From the NCBI RefSeq assembly GCF_010983895.1, contig NZ_CP048836.1:2604001-2668000 (forward strand): DNA of 64,000 nt. The letters run 5' to 3'. The notes beneath the pieces are model-generated. The model did not search any database, was not told where the DNA came from, and saw nothing but the letters and a program-made list of their open reading frames with translations. Made by a program: the position numbers and the translations under genes. Origin of the DNA: Nitrogeniibacter mangrovi (GTDB lineage: Bacteria > Pseudomonadota > Gammaproteobacteria > Burkholderiales > Rhodocyclaceae). Below, one piece after another: positions 8,480 to 15,295 of the stretch; position 1 is the stretch's first letter, and each line of letters opens with the position of its first letter.

Positions 8480-9928
8480 ATGAAGTCCCTGTTGCTCCTG
8501 CCGGCCAACGCCCTCCGCACCCGCGCGATCACGCCCGCCGTCCTCGACGCGCTCGGCCGCCCCGGGGTCGCCGCGCTGGTGCTCGCCGTCCTCGCCTTGC
8601 TGCAACTGGGCTACGGCGCCCACCTTCCCCTGTTCGGCGACGAGGCCTACTACTGGACCTGGTCCCGGCAGCTCGCCGCCGGGTACTTCGACCACCCGCC
8701 GATGATCGCCGTGCTGCTGCGGCTCGCGAGCCTGTTCGGCGATGGGGAGCTGGCGGTGCGGGGGGTGCCGGCCGTGTGCGCAGCGGTCGGTGGCTGGTGT
8801 CTGCATGCCCTCGCACGCGACGTGTACGGGCCGCGCACCGCCGCCCTGACCCTGGCGCTCTACGTGCTGATACCGGCGACCCAGCTCAATGCGCTGATCG
8901 CGACGCCGGACGCCCCCCTGCTCATGTTCTGGACCCTGGCGCTGCTCGCCGCGCAACGCGCCGTCGGCACCGGCGCCTGGCGCTGGTTCGTCCTCACCGG
9001 CGTGGCGCTCGGTCTGGCCCTGCTGTCCAAATACACCGCCGTGCTGCTCGGCGGCGCCCTGCTGGTGTTCGTCGCCTTGCGCCGCCCCGGCTGGCTGCGG
9101 CGCCCCCGGGTCTGGGTGGCGGCCGCCACCGCCGTGCTGCTGTTCGCCCCCGTGCTGTGGTGGAACGCCCGCCACGACTGGATCAGCTTCGCGTTCCAGT
9201 ATCGGCACGGCACCGGGCAGGCGGCGACGGTCGACCTGGGCCAGTGGGCCGGCTTCCTCGCGGGTCTGTCGGCCATCTTCTCGCCCCCCCTGTTCCTCCT
9301 GGCCGCCGCGGCCTGTGGGGCACCGGCCACCTGGCGTGAGCCGCGTCGCACCCTGCTCGCGCTGTGCACGCTGCTGCCCCTGTCGGTGTTCGTCTGGAAG
9401 GGGCTGTTCACCAAGATGGAGCTGAACTGGGCGGCCGTGGTGTTCCCGTCGGCCACCGTGCTGGCGGCGGGATACATCATGGAAGGCCGGCGCTGGCGCT
9501 GGCTGGCCGCCAGCGGCGTGATGGCGCTGGCCGCGTCCGCCGCGCTCAAGTTTCCGGTGGCGCTGGGCCTGCCCGCGCGCCTGAACATCCACAACCGTCT
9601 GTTCGGCGAACGCCAGGCCATCGCCGCCCTGCTGCCGTTGCGACGCCCGGGCGAGCCGCTGCTGGCCGATCACTACACCACCGCCTCGCTGCTCGCCTTC
9701 TACGCGCCGGGCCATCCGCACGTGCGCATCCCGGTGCCCAGCCGCTTCAGCCAGTACGACCTGCGCGATCGCGACCCCGCGCCGCGCCAGGGGCTCTACC
9801 TCGCCCGCCGCCCCGACGACGGCGCCCTGGCGCGCCAGTGCGGCACGGCGCATCTGCTGCGGGCGTTCTCGGTCTCGGCGCCCGGCTACCTGCCCAAAAC
9901 CTTCTACTTCTATCGCTGCGGAGCCTAG
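8480..9928 (+). CDS. GT39 family (ArnT/PMT-like) integral membrane glycosyltransferase
   Basis: The protein is 482 residues with about ten or more hydrophobic helices. Near residue 53 is GDEAYYWTWSRQL, matching the first-loop acidic motif of ArnT-like GT39 enzymes, followed by YFDHPPMIAVLL. Family members move a sugar from an undecaprenyl-phosphate carrier onto an acceptor in the outer leaflet of the inner membrane; ArnT, FlmK and LgmB act on lipid A. The GT2-GtrA gene begins 3 bases after its stop and could make the lipid-linked donor. The PmrA-like box upstream supports a role in envelope modification. The sugar and acceptor are not determined. Confidence 0.82.
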   Translation: MKSLLLLPANALRTRAITPAVLDALGRPGVAALVLAVLALLQLGYGAHLPLFGDEAYYWTWSRQLAAGYFDHPPMIAVLLRLASLFGDGELAVRGVPAVCAAVGGWCLHALARDVYGPRTAALTLALYVLIPATQLNALIATPDAPLLMFWTLALLAAQRAVGTGAWRWFVLTGVALGLALLSKYTAVLLGGALLVFVALRRPGWLRRPRVWVAAATAVLLFAPVLWWNARHDWISFAFQYRHGTGQAATVDLGQWAGFLAGLSAIFSPPLFLLAAAACGAPATWREPRRTLLALCTLLPLSVFVWKGLFTKMELNWAAVVFPSATVLAAGYIMEGRRWRWLAASGVMALAASAALKFPVALGLPARLNIHNRLFGERQAIAALLPLRRPGEPLLADHYTTASLLAFYAPGHPHVRIPVPSRFSQYDLRDRDPAPRQGLYLARRPDDGALARQCGTAHLLRAFSVSAPGYLPKTFYFYRCGA

Positions 9929-9931
9929 CGC

Positions 9932-11053
9932 ATGGACCTCGTGGTCATCGTCCCCACCTACAACGAGGCGGAAAACATCACCGCACTCATCGACGCCATC
10001 CAGCTCCAGTTCGACTCGATGAGGGCCGCCCGACCGGCTCTCAACCCGTCCATTCTCGTGGTCGACGACCGATCGCCCGACGGCACCGCCGCCTGGGTGC
10101 GGGCGGCCGCCCGGCGGTATGCGAACGTGCACCTGATCGAGGGGGACAAGGCCGGCCTCGGGGCCGCCTATGTGCGCGGCATGACCCATGCGATGGAGGC
10201 CCTCGCGGCGGATGTGGTGTTCGAGATGGACGCCGACTTCTCCCATCGCCCGGAGGATCTGCCCCGCCTGCTCGATGCCCTGGACAGGGGCGCCGATTTC
10301 GTCATCGGCAGCCGCTATGTGCCCGGGGGACGCCTTCCGCCCCAATGGGGCTGGCTGCGTCGAGCGAACTCCTGGGGCGGCAACCTCGTGGCCCGACGCG
10401 TGGCCGGCCTGGGCGGTGTGCGCGACTGCACCGCGGGCTTTCGCGCCATCCGCAGCTCGCTGTTGCGCCGGATCGGCGTCGACCGCCTGGGGGCAAAGGG
10501 CTATGTGTTCCAGATCAGCCTCCTGCATGCGGCGCTGCGCGCCGGGGCGCGGGTGGCCGAAGTCCCCGTGACCTTTGTCGAGCGCGCCCACGGCCTGTCG
10601 AAACTGCGCCTCGCCGACATCACCGAGTTCATTCGCCACGCGTTCGCCCTGCGCCTGGCCGATTCCCGCGAATTCATCCGCTTCGCCCTGGTCGGCGCCA
10701 GCGGCGTCGCCGTCAACCTGGGCACCTTCAGCGCCTTGCTCGCCCTCGGCTGGCAGGCCTGGCTGGCCTCCGCCGCTGCCGTGGAGACGGCCATCATCAC
10801 CAACTTCCTGGCCCACAATGTGTGGACCTTCGAGGCGCGCCGCCCGGCCGGGCGCCTGCGCGACCGGGGCATGCGTTTCAACCTGGTATCGCTGCTGTCG
10901 CTGGGCCTGAGCACCCTGGTCTTCGTCCTGATGAGCAAGACCTTCCGCCATCTGGCCCCCCAGTGGTGGCAACTCTCGGGCATCGTGCCGGCCTGGTGGC
11001 TGAACTTCCGCCTCAACAGCGCGTGGACCTTCGCTGAAGCGCGCACCGAGTGA
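9932..11053 (+). CDS. Polyprenyl-phosphate glycosyltransferase fused to GtrA domain
   Basis: The protein is 373 residues. Residues 1 to about 240 are a GT2 DPM1-like domain with VVIVPTYNEAENI, DDRSPDGT and the metal-binding DxD in EMDADFSHRPEDL. Residues about 245-365 form a GtrA-like domain with four hydrophobic helices (FIRFALVGASGVAVNLGTF, ending in NFRLNSAWTF). The first domain would load a sugar onto undecaprenyl phosphate. The GtrA part is thought to help flip such carriers. With the GT39 gene 3 bases upstream, this makes a plausible donor-synthesis and transfer pair. GGAG lies 9 bases before the ATG. Confidence 0.85.
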   Translation: MDLVVIVPTYNEAENITALIDAIQLQFDSMRAARPALNPSILVVDDRSPDGTAAWVRAAARRYANVHLIEGDKAGLGAAYVRGMTHAMEALAADVVFEMDADFSHRPEDLPRLLDALDRGADFVIGSRYVPGGRLPPQWGWLRRANSWGGNLVARRVAGLGGVRDCTAGFRAIRSSLLRRIGVDRLGAKGYVFQISLLHAALRAGARVAEVPVTFVERAHGLSKLRLADITEFIRHAFALRLADSREFIRFALVGASGVAVNLGTFSALLALGWQAWLASAAAVETAIITNFLAHNVWTFEARRPAGRLRDRGMRFNLVSLLSLGLSTLVFVLMSKTFRHLAPQWWQLSGIVPAWWLNFRLNSAWTFAEARTE

Positions 11054-11090
11054 CGCGCGGGGTCTTCGACGGCCCCCCATGCTCGCGCGC

Positions 11091-11106
11091 CTCAGTCGCC
11101 GCTAAG
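11091..11106 (+). promoter_or_regulatory. PmrA/BqsR-type box upstream of PepSY gene
   Basis: CTCAG at 11091-11095 and CTAAG at 11102-11106 keep the 11-bp period of the box before the GT39 gene, with one mismatch. It ends 68 bases before the PepSY start. Confidence 0.5.
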
Positions 11107-11174
11107 GTGACTGGCGCAGGATCGTCGATACGCAAAATCCTTGCGCATTGACGAGAGCACCGAGGAGAACCTCC

Positions 11175-11504
11175 ATGAAGCCCCTGATTACCTGCCTGTC
11201 GATCGCCACCCTGGCCTGCGGCGCCGTCACGGCCCACGCCGCCAGCGAATTCCGCAACGATGCCCTGACCGGCCCCGCGCCGTCGGTGTCCATCACCCAG
11301 GCCATCGCCGCCGCCGAAGCCCACCTCGGTGGCACCGCCCGCAACGCCCAATATGAAAAGACCGCCCGGGGCTGGGCCTACGATGTCGAAATCGCCAAGG
11401 GCGACACGGTGTACGACGTGGCGGTCGATCCGCACACCGGCGCCGTTGTCCGGTCGACCAGGGACACGGCCGACTGCGACGACGCCGACGACGACGTCGA
11501 CTGA
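11175..11504 (+). CDS. Small periplasmic PepSY-domain protein
   Basis: The protein is 109 residues. A signal peptide (MKPLITCLSIATLACGAVTAHA-AS) is followed by a single PepSY domain with ITQAIAAAEAHLGG and YDVEIAKGDTVYDVAVDPHTGAVV. The tail is acidic (CDDADDDVD) and may bind a divalent cation. Such proteins often accompany PmrAB/QseBC/BqsRS-type sensor systems and may modulate signal or metal sensing at the membrane. GAGGAGAA precedes the ATG at 11175. It has its own predicted box and sits between the glycosyltransferases and the COG4705 genes. Confidence 0.8.
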   Translation: MKPLITCLSIATLACGAVTAHAASEFRNDALTGPAPSVSITQAIAAAEAHLGGTARNAQYEKTARGWAYDVEIAKGDTVYDVAVDPHTGAVVRSTRDTADCDDADDDVD

Positions 11505-11536
11505 TCGCCTCACGCAGGCCCGCCCCTGCGACGGGG

Positions 11537-11552
11537 CTATGCCTGCCCTAAG
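11537..11552 (+). promoter_or_regulatory. PmrA/BqsR-type box upstream of COG4705 genes
   Basis: CTATG at 11537-11541 and CTAAG at 11548-11552 form the same 11-bp-period direct repeat, with one mismatch in the first half. It ends 52 bases before the first COG4705 start, similar to the spacing at the GT39 and asparagine-synthase-like genes. Confidence 0.5.
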
Positions 11553-11604
11553 TCGCGTGGCCGAACATCGTCCTCGTCGTAACCACCACCCGTGCGGAGG
11601 TCTC

Positions 11605-12381
11605 ATGCACACCCATTCCCCCGATCTCAAGCGAACCCTGCTGAACAAGGTGCCGGAAGTGACCATCTTCTTCTGGCTGATCAAGGTCATGGCCACCACC
11701 GTGGGCGAGACCGCGGCCGACTTCCTGAGCGTCGACCTGCATCTGGGGCTGACCGGCACCTCATGGGTCATGGGCGTACTGCTGCTCGCCGCGCTGGGCG
11801 CGCAACTGCGGGCGCGGCAGTACGTGCCCTGGCGGTACTGGATCACCGTGGTGCTGGTGAGCATCTTCGGCACCCTGGTCACCGACAATCTGGTGGACAC
11901 CCTGGGGGTGTCGCTCGAAGCCACCACGGTGGCGTTCACCATCGCGCTGGCAGGCTCGTTCGCCCTCTGGTACGCGAGCGAGCGCACCTTGTCGATCCAC
12001 ACCATCTTCACCCGGCGCCGGGAACTGTTCTACTGGGCGGCCATTCTGTTCACCTTTGCCCTGGGCACCGCGGCGGGCGACCTGCTCGCCGAAGGCCTCG
12101 ACCTCGGCTACGGCATCTCGGCCGCCACGTTCGGCGCCCTGATCCTGGCCATCACGGTGGCCTTCTACCGGTTCCGGCTCAACGGTATCCTCGCCTTCTG
12201 GATGGCCTACGTGCTGACCCGGCCGTTCGGCGCCTCCTGCGGCGACCTGTTGTCGCAACCGACCGGCCAGGGCGGCCTGGGGCTGGGCACGGTGGGCACG
12301 AGCGCCCTGTTCCTGGCCACCATCGTCGGCCTGGTGCTCTGGCTGACCCTGAGCCAACCGCGTCCGCGACAACTCGCCTGA
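11605..12381 (+). CDS. COG4705-type integral membrane protein, copy 1
   Basis: The protein is 258 residues with about eight hydrophobic helices in four repeats. Each repeat carries a signature of the kind KVPEVTIFFWLIKVMATTVGET, GTLVTDNL, GTAAGDLLAEGLDLGYG and TRPFGASCGDL. These are the hallmarks of COG4705, a membrane family without an assigned biochemical role. The conserved Asp and Glu residues inside the helices would suit cation binding or transport, but this is inference. GCGGAGG precedes the ATG at 11605. A second paralogue follows 23 bases after its stop, and both lie upstream of the two-component genes. Confidence 0.75.
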   Translation: MHTHSPDLKRTLLNKVPEVTIFFWLIKVMATTVGETAADFLSVDLHLGLTGTSWVMGVLLLAALGAQLRARQYVPWRYWITVVLVSIFGTLVTDNLVDTLGVSLEATTVAFTIALAGSFALWYASERTLSIHTIFTRRRELFYWAAILFTFALGTAAGDLLAEGLDLGYGISAATFGALILAITVAFYRFRLNGILAFWMAYVLTRPFGASCGDLLSQPTGQGGLGLGTVGTSALFLATIVGLVLWLTLSQPRPRQLA

Positions 12382-12404
12382 ACGGCGCCACCAGGAGGAT
12401 GACG

Positions 12405-13163
12405 ATGCATTCGACGACAAGGCAGGCCCTCACCAAGGTGCCGGAGGTGACGCTGGTGTTCTGGCTCATCAAGATCGGCGCGACCACCCTCGGCGAGACC
12501 GCGGGCGACGCCGTGTCCATGTCCATGCAGCTGGGCTATCTGGCCGGCACCGCCATCTTCGCGGCGGTGTTCGTGATCGCGGTGATGGCGCAGATCCGGG
12601 CCCGGGGATTCCACCCGGCGCTGTACTGGACGACGATCATCGCCACCACCACCGTGGGCACGACGCTGGCGGATTTCGCCGATCGCTCGCTGGGCATCGG
12701 CTACGCCGGCGGTTCCCTCCTGTTGCTCGCGCTGCTGGCCGCGTCGCTGCTGCTGTGGCGTGCCACCCTGGGCACCGTCGCCGTGCGCAGCATCGCCTCG
12801 CCGAAGGCGGAGATGTTCTACTGGGCCACCATCATGTTCTCGCAGACGCTGGGCACGGCGCTGGGGGACTGGACCGCGGACACGGCCGGGCTCGGCTACA
12901 CCGGCGGCGCCCTGATCTTCTCGCTTCTGCTGGCGGCTCTGGTGGTCGCCTACCGGACCACCCGCGTGTCACGCACGGCGCTGTTCTGGAGCGCCTTCAT
13001 CCTGACCCGACCGCTCGGTGCCGTGGTGGGCGACTTCCTCGACAAGCCGCTCAGCCAGGGTGGCCTCGATCTGAGCCGGTATTCGGCCTCGGCCGCCCTG
13101 ATCGGCACGATCGTGATGCTGATCCTGGTCTTTCCGCAGCGCGCGGCCAGAACCGGACACTGA
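12405..13163 (+). CDS. COG4705-type integral membrane protein, copy 2
   Basis: The protein is 252 residues and has the same repeat design as the gene before it: KVPEVTLVFWLIKIGATTLGET, GTTLADFADRSLGIGYAGG, GTALGDWTADTAGLGYTGG and TRPLGAVVGDFLDKP. The two copies differ clearly between the motifs, so this is an old duplication or a two-subunit arrangement. AGGAGG lies 6 bases before the ATG at 12405; an ATG two codons earlier is less well placed. The response regulator begins 54 bases further on, so one transcript may run through to the kinase. Confidence 0.75.
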   Translation: MHSTTRQALTKVPEVTLVFWLIKIGATTLGETAGDAVSMSMQLGYLAGTAIFAAVFVIAVMAQIRARGFHPALYWTTIIATTTVGTTLADFADRSLGIGYAGGSLLLLALLAASLLLWRATLGTVAVRSIASPKAEMFYWATIMFSQTLGTALGDWTADTAGLGYTGGALIFSLLLAALVVAYRTTRVSRTALFWSAFILTRPLGAVVGDFLDKPLSQGGLDLSRYSASAALIGTIVMLILVFPQRAARTGH

Positions 13164-13217
13164 CGCGCTAGACTATTGGCCCGGAGCACCCGGGGCACGA
13201 CACACGGAACCCCCTGC

Positions 13218-13880
13218 ATGCGCATATTGCTGGCGGAAGACGACCTGATGATCGGCGAAGCCATGAAGGCCGCGCTGACCGATGCGGCCTATGGCATCGA
13301 CTGGATCACCGACGGCCATCTGGCCATCGAGGCCCTGGCCACCACCACCTACGACATGGTGCTGCTGGACCTGGGCCTGCCGCGCAAGGACGGCCTGAGC
13401 GTGCTCGCCCGCCTGCGCGCGAGCGGCAACACCGTCCCGGTGCTCATCATCACCGCGCGGGACGCCATCGAGGATCGCATCGCGGGCCTCGATGGCGGCG
13501 CCGACGATTACATCGTCAAGCCCTTCGACATGTCGGAACTGCTCGCCCGCATCCGCGCCAATTCCCGGCGCCAGGCCGGCAGCGCCGGGCCGGCCCTGAG
13601 CAACGGGGTCGTCTCGCTGGATGTCGCCACCAAGACCGCGACCACCGAAGCGGGAGACGTTCAGCTGTCGGCGCGGGAGTTCGCCCTCCTGCATGCGCTG
13701 CTGGTGCGCCCCGGCGCCCTCCTGTCGCGCGCCGAAATCGAGGATCGGATCTACGGCTGGGGCAACGAGGTGGAGAGCAACGCAGTGGAATTCATCATTC
13801 ACGCGCTGAGGCGTAAACTCGGGCGCGAGGTGATCCGTAACGTGAGGGGCGTGGGTTGGTGCGTGGGGCGAACGAAGTAA
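13218..13880 (+). CDS. OmpR-family response regulator, PmrA/QseB-like
   Basis: The protein is 220 residues. The REC domain starts MRILLAEDDLMIGEAM, with phospho-acceptor Asp in DMVLLDLGLPRKDG and the conserved Lys in DDYIVKPFD. The C-terminal winged helix has LSAREFALLHALL and ends with the kind of VRGVGW motif typical of this subfamily. It is the natural candidate to bind the CTAAG direct repeats upstream of four nearby genes, since PmrA, QseB and BqsR recognise repeats with the same 11-bp period. The kinase gene starts inside its last codons. Confidence 0.88.
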   Translation: MRILLAEDDLMIGEAMKAALTDAAYGIDWITDGHLAIEALATTTYDMVLLDLGLPRKDGLSVLARLRASGNTVPVLIITARDAIEDRIAGLDGGADDYIVKPFDMSELLARIRANSRRQAGSAGPALSNGVVSLDVATKTATTEAGDVQLSAREFALLHALLVRPGALLSRAEIEDRIYGWGNEVESNAVEFIIHALRRKLGREVIRNVRGVGWCVGRTK

Positions 13881-15226
13881 TTCCGTCGCTGCGGCGGCGA
13901 CTGTCCGTCCGCATTGCGATCCTGATCGTGACCGTCGGCGTGGGCGCTGGCCTGTACTCCTTCCTCGAGGCCTACAAGGAAGCGCAGGAACTGCAGGATC
14001 ACACCCTGATCCAGATCGGCTCGCTGCTGTCGATCACGCCGGTGGCGATCGCCACCGCCGCGCATCTGCCCGCGTTCAGCGAAGACCCGGAGTCGCAGCT
14101 GGTGATCGTCTCGGCGCAGGACTCGGCCCCCTCGCACCACGTTCCGTTCAAGCTCGCCGGCGCGCAGATGGACGGCATCCAGACGCTGCCCGGCGACGGC
14201 GAAAATTGGCGTGTCTACGTCACCACGTCGGAAGAAGGCGACCTGATCGCCGTCGGGCAGCGCACCGCGGTGCGCGACGAGCAGGCCTCGGACGCCGCCC
14301 TGCGCATCGTGCTTGCCCTGGTGCTGCTCACACCGATCCTGCTGCTGGTGATCCAGGACCTGATCCGCAAGAGCTTCACACCGCTCGAAGATCTGGCGAA
14401 GGCGGTCGAGGCCCGGCATGAGCAGGATCTGACCCCCGTCGGTACCGATGGCATGTTCGAAGAGGTCCGCCCCTTCGTGGTCGCCATCAATCGACTGCTG
14501 GCGCGGGTCGGAGGTTTCGTGGGCGCGCAGAAGCGCTTCGTGGCCGATGCGGCGCATGAACTGCGCTCCCCCCTCACCGCCCTGTCCCTGCAGGCCGAGC
14601 GCCTGGCGCAGGCGCGCATGTCGGACGAGGCCAAGGAACGCCTGGAGACGCTGCGCAGCGGCATCGGCCGCTCCCGCGCCCTGCTCGAGCAGATGCTGAC
14701 CTTTGCGCGCGTCCAGGACTCGGATGCGCGAACCACCGAATCGGTCAGTGTCCGCGCTGCGGTGACGCGGGCGATCGAGGACCTGCTCCCCCAAGCCGAC
14801 GCCAAGCAGATCGACCTGGGAGCCGGCACGGTCTGCGAGGCCCAGGTCCCGATTGCGCCGTTCGATTTCTCGACCCTGGTGAAGAACCTGCTCGAGAACG
14901 CGATCCGCTACACCCCGGCCGGCGGCAACGTCGATATCGCCGCCCACACGGACGCGAGCCTGCTGACGCTGACCGTCAAGGACAGCGGCCCGGGCATCCC
15001 CCCCGAGGATCGCGAGAAGGTCTTCGAGCCCTTCCACCGCCTGCTCGGCAGCAAGGTCGACGGCTCGGGTCTGGGGCTGTCCATCGTCAAATCGGTCGTC
15101 GATCGTCACCAGGGCACGATCCATCTGAGCTACGCCGATCCGGAGCGGGAACACGGCCTGCGAGTCGACGTGCATTTCCGGACTCCTGTTCCGCCCCCCG
15201 GCGCATCCCCCGCATCGACCGCCTAA
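13859..15226 (+). CDS. Sensor histidine kinase, PmrB/QseC-like
   Basis: The protein is 455 residues from the GTG at 13859; a TTG one codon earlier is also possible. TM1 lies near residues 18-38, a periplasmic sensor of about 125 residues follows, and TM2 near 145-170 (IVLALVLLTPILLLV) leads to a HAMP-like region. The H-box is FVADAAHELRSPLTAL, the N-box ENAIRYT and the G-boxes DSGPGIP and GSGLGLSI. It overlaps the regulator gene by about 22 bases. A periplasmic loop rich in Asp and Glu would suit a cation or cationic-peptide signal, which is inference. Confidence 0.87.
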   Translation: MRGANEVIPSLRRRLSVRIAILIVTVGVGAGLYSFLEAYKEAQELQDHTLIQIGSLLSITPVAIATAAHLPAFSEDPESQLVIVSAQDSAPSHHVPFKLAGAQMDGIQTLPGDGENWRVYVTTSEEGDLIAVGQRTAVRDEQASDAALRIVLALVLLTPILLLVIQDLIRKSFTPLEDLAKAVEARHEQDLTPVGTDGMFEEVRPFVVAINRLLARVGGFVGAQKRFVADAAHELRSPLTALSLQAERLAQARMSDEAKERLETLRSGIGRSRALLEQMLTFARVQDSDARTTESVSVRAAVTRAIEDLLPQADAKQIDLGAGTVCEAQVPIAPFDFSTLVKNLLENAIRYTPAGGNVDIAAHTDASLLTLTVKDSGPGIPPEDREKVFEPFHRLLGSKVDGSGLGLSIVKSVVDRHQGTIHLSYADPEREHGLRVDVHFRTPVPPPGASPASTA

Positions 15227-15238
15227 GCTTCGCCTAAT
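15223..15238 (+). promoter_or_regulatory. PmrA/BqsR-type box upstream of asparagine-synthase-like gene
   Basis: CTAAG at 15223-15227 and CTAAT at 15234-15238 make the same 11-bp-period repeat (CCTAAG-N5-CCTAAT). The first half overlaps the stop codon of the kinase gene. The box ends 57 bases before the asparagine-synthase-like start. Confidence 0.6.
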
Positions 15239-15295
15239 CCGGGCGCCATAGCCTGTCCTCGTCGCACAGCCCGTGCGATTTCACGAGGAACCGCA

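Noticed and set aside
8132-11080. Very long open frame on the minus strand across the two glycosyltransferase genes
   Set aside because: The translation is His/Gln/Arg/Gly-rich low-quality sequence without domains, and it is antisense to two clear glycosyltransferase genes. Such frames are expected in very GC-rich DNA.
13163-13217. Possible fifth island box in the spacer before the response regulator
   Set aside because: CTAGA and CTATT occur, but with a 6-base period and poor match, unlike the 11-bp repeats elsewhere.
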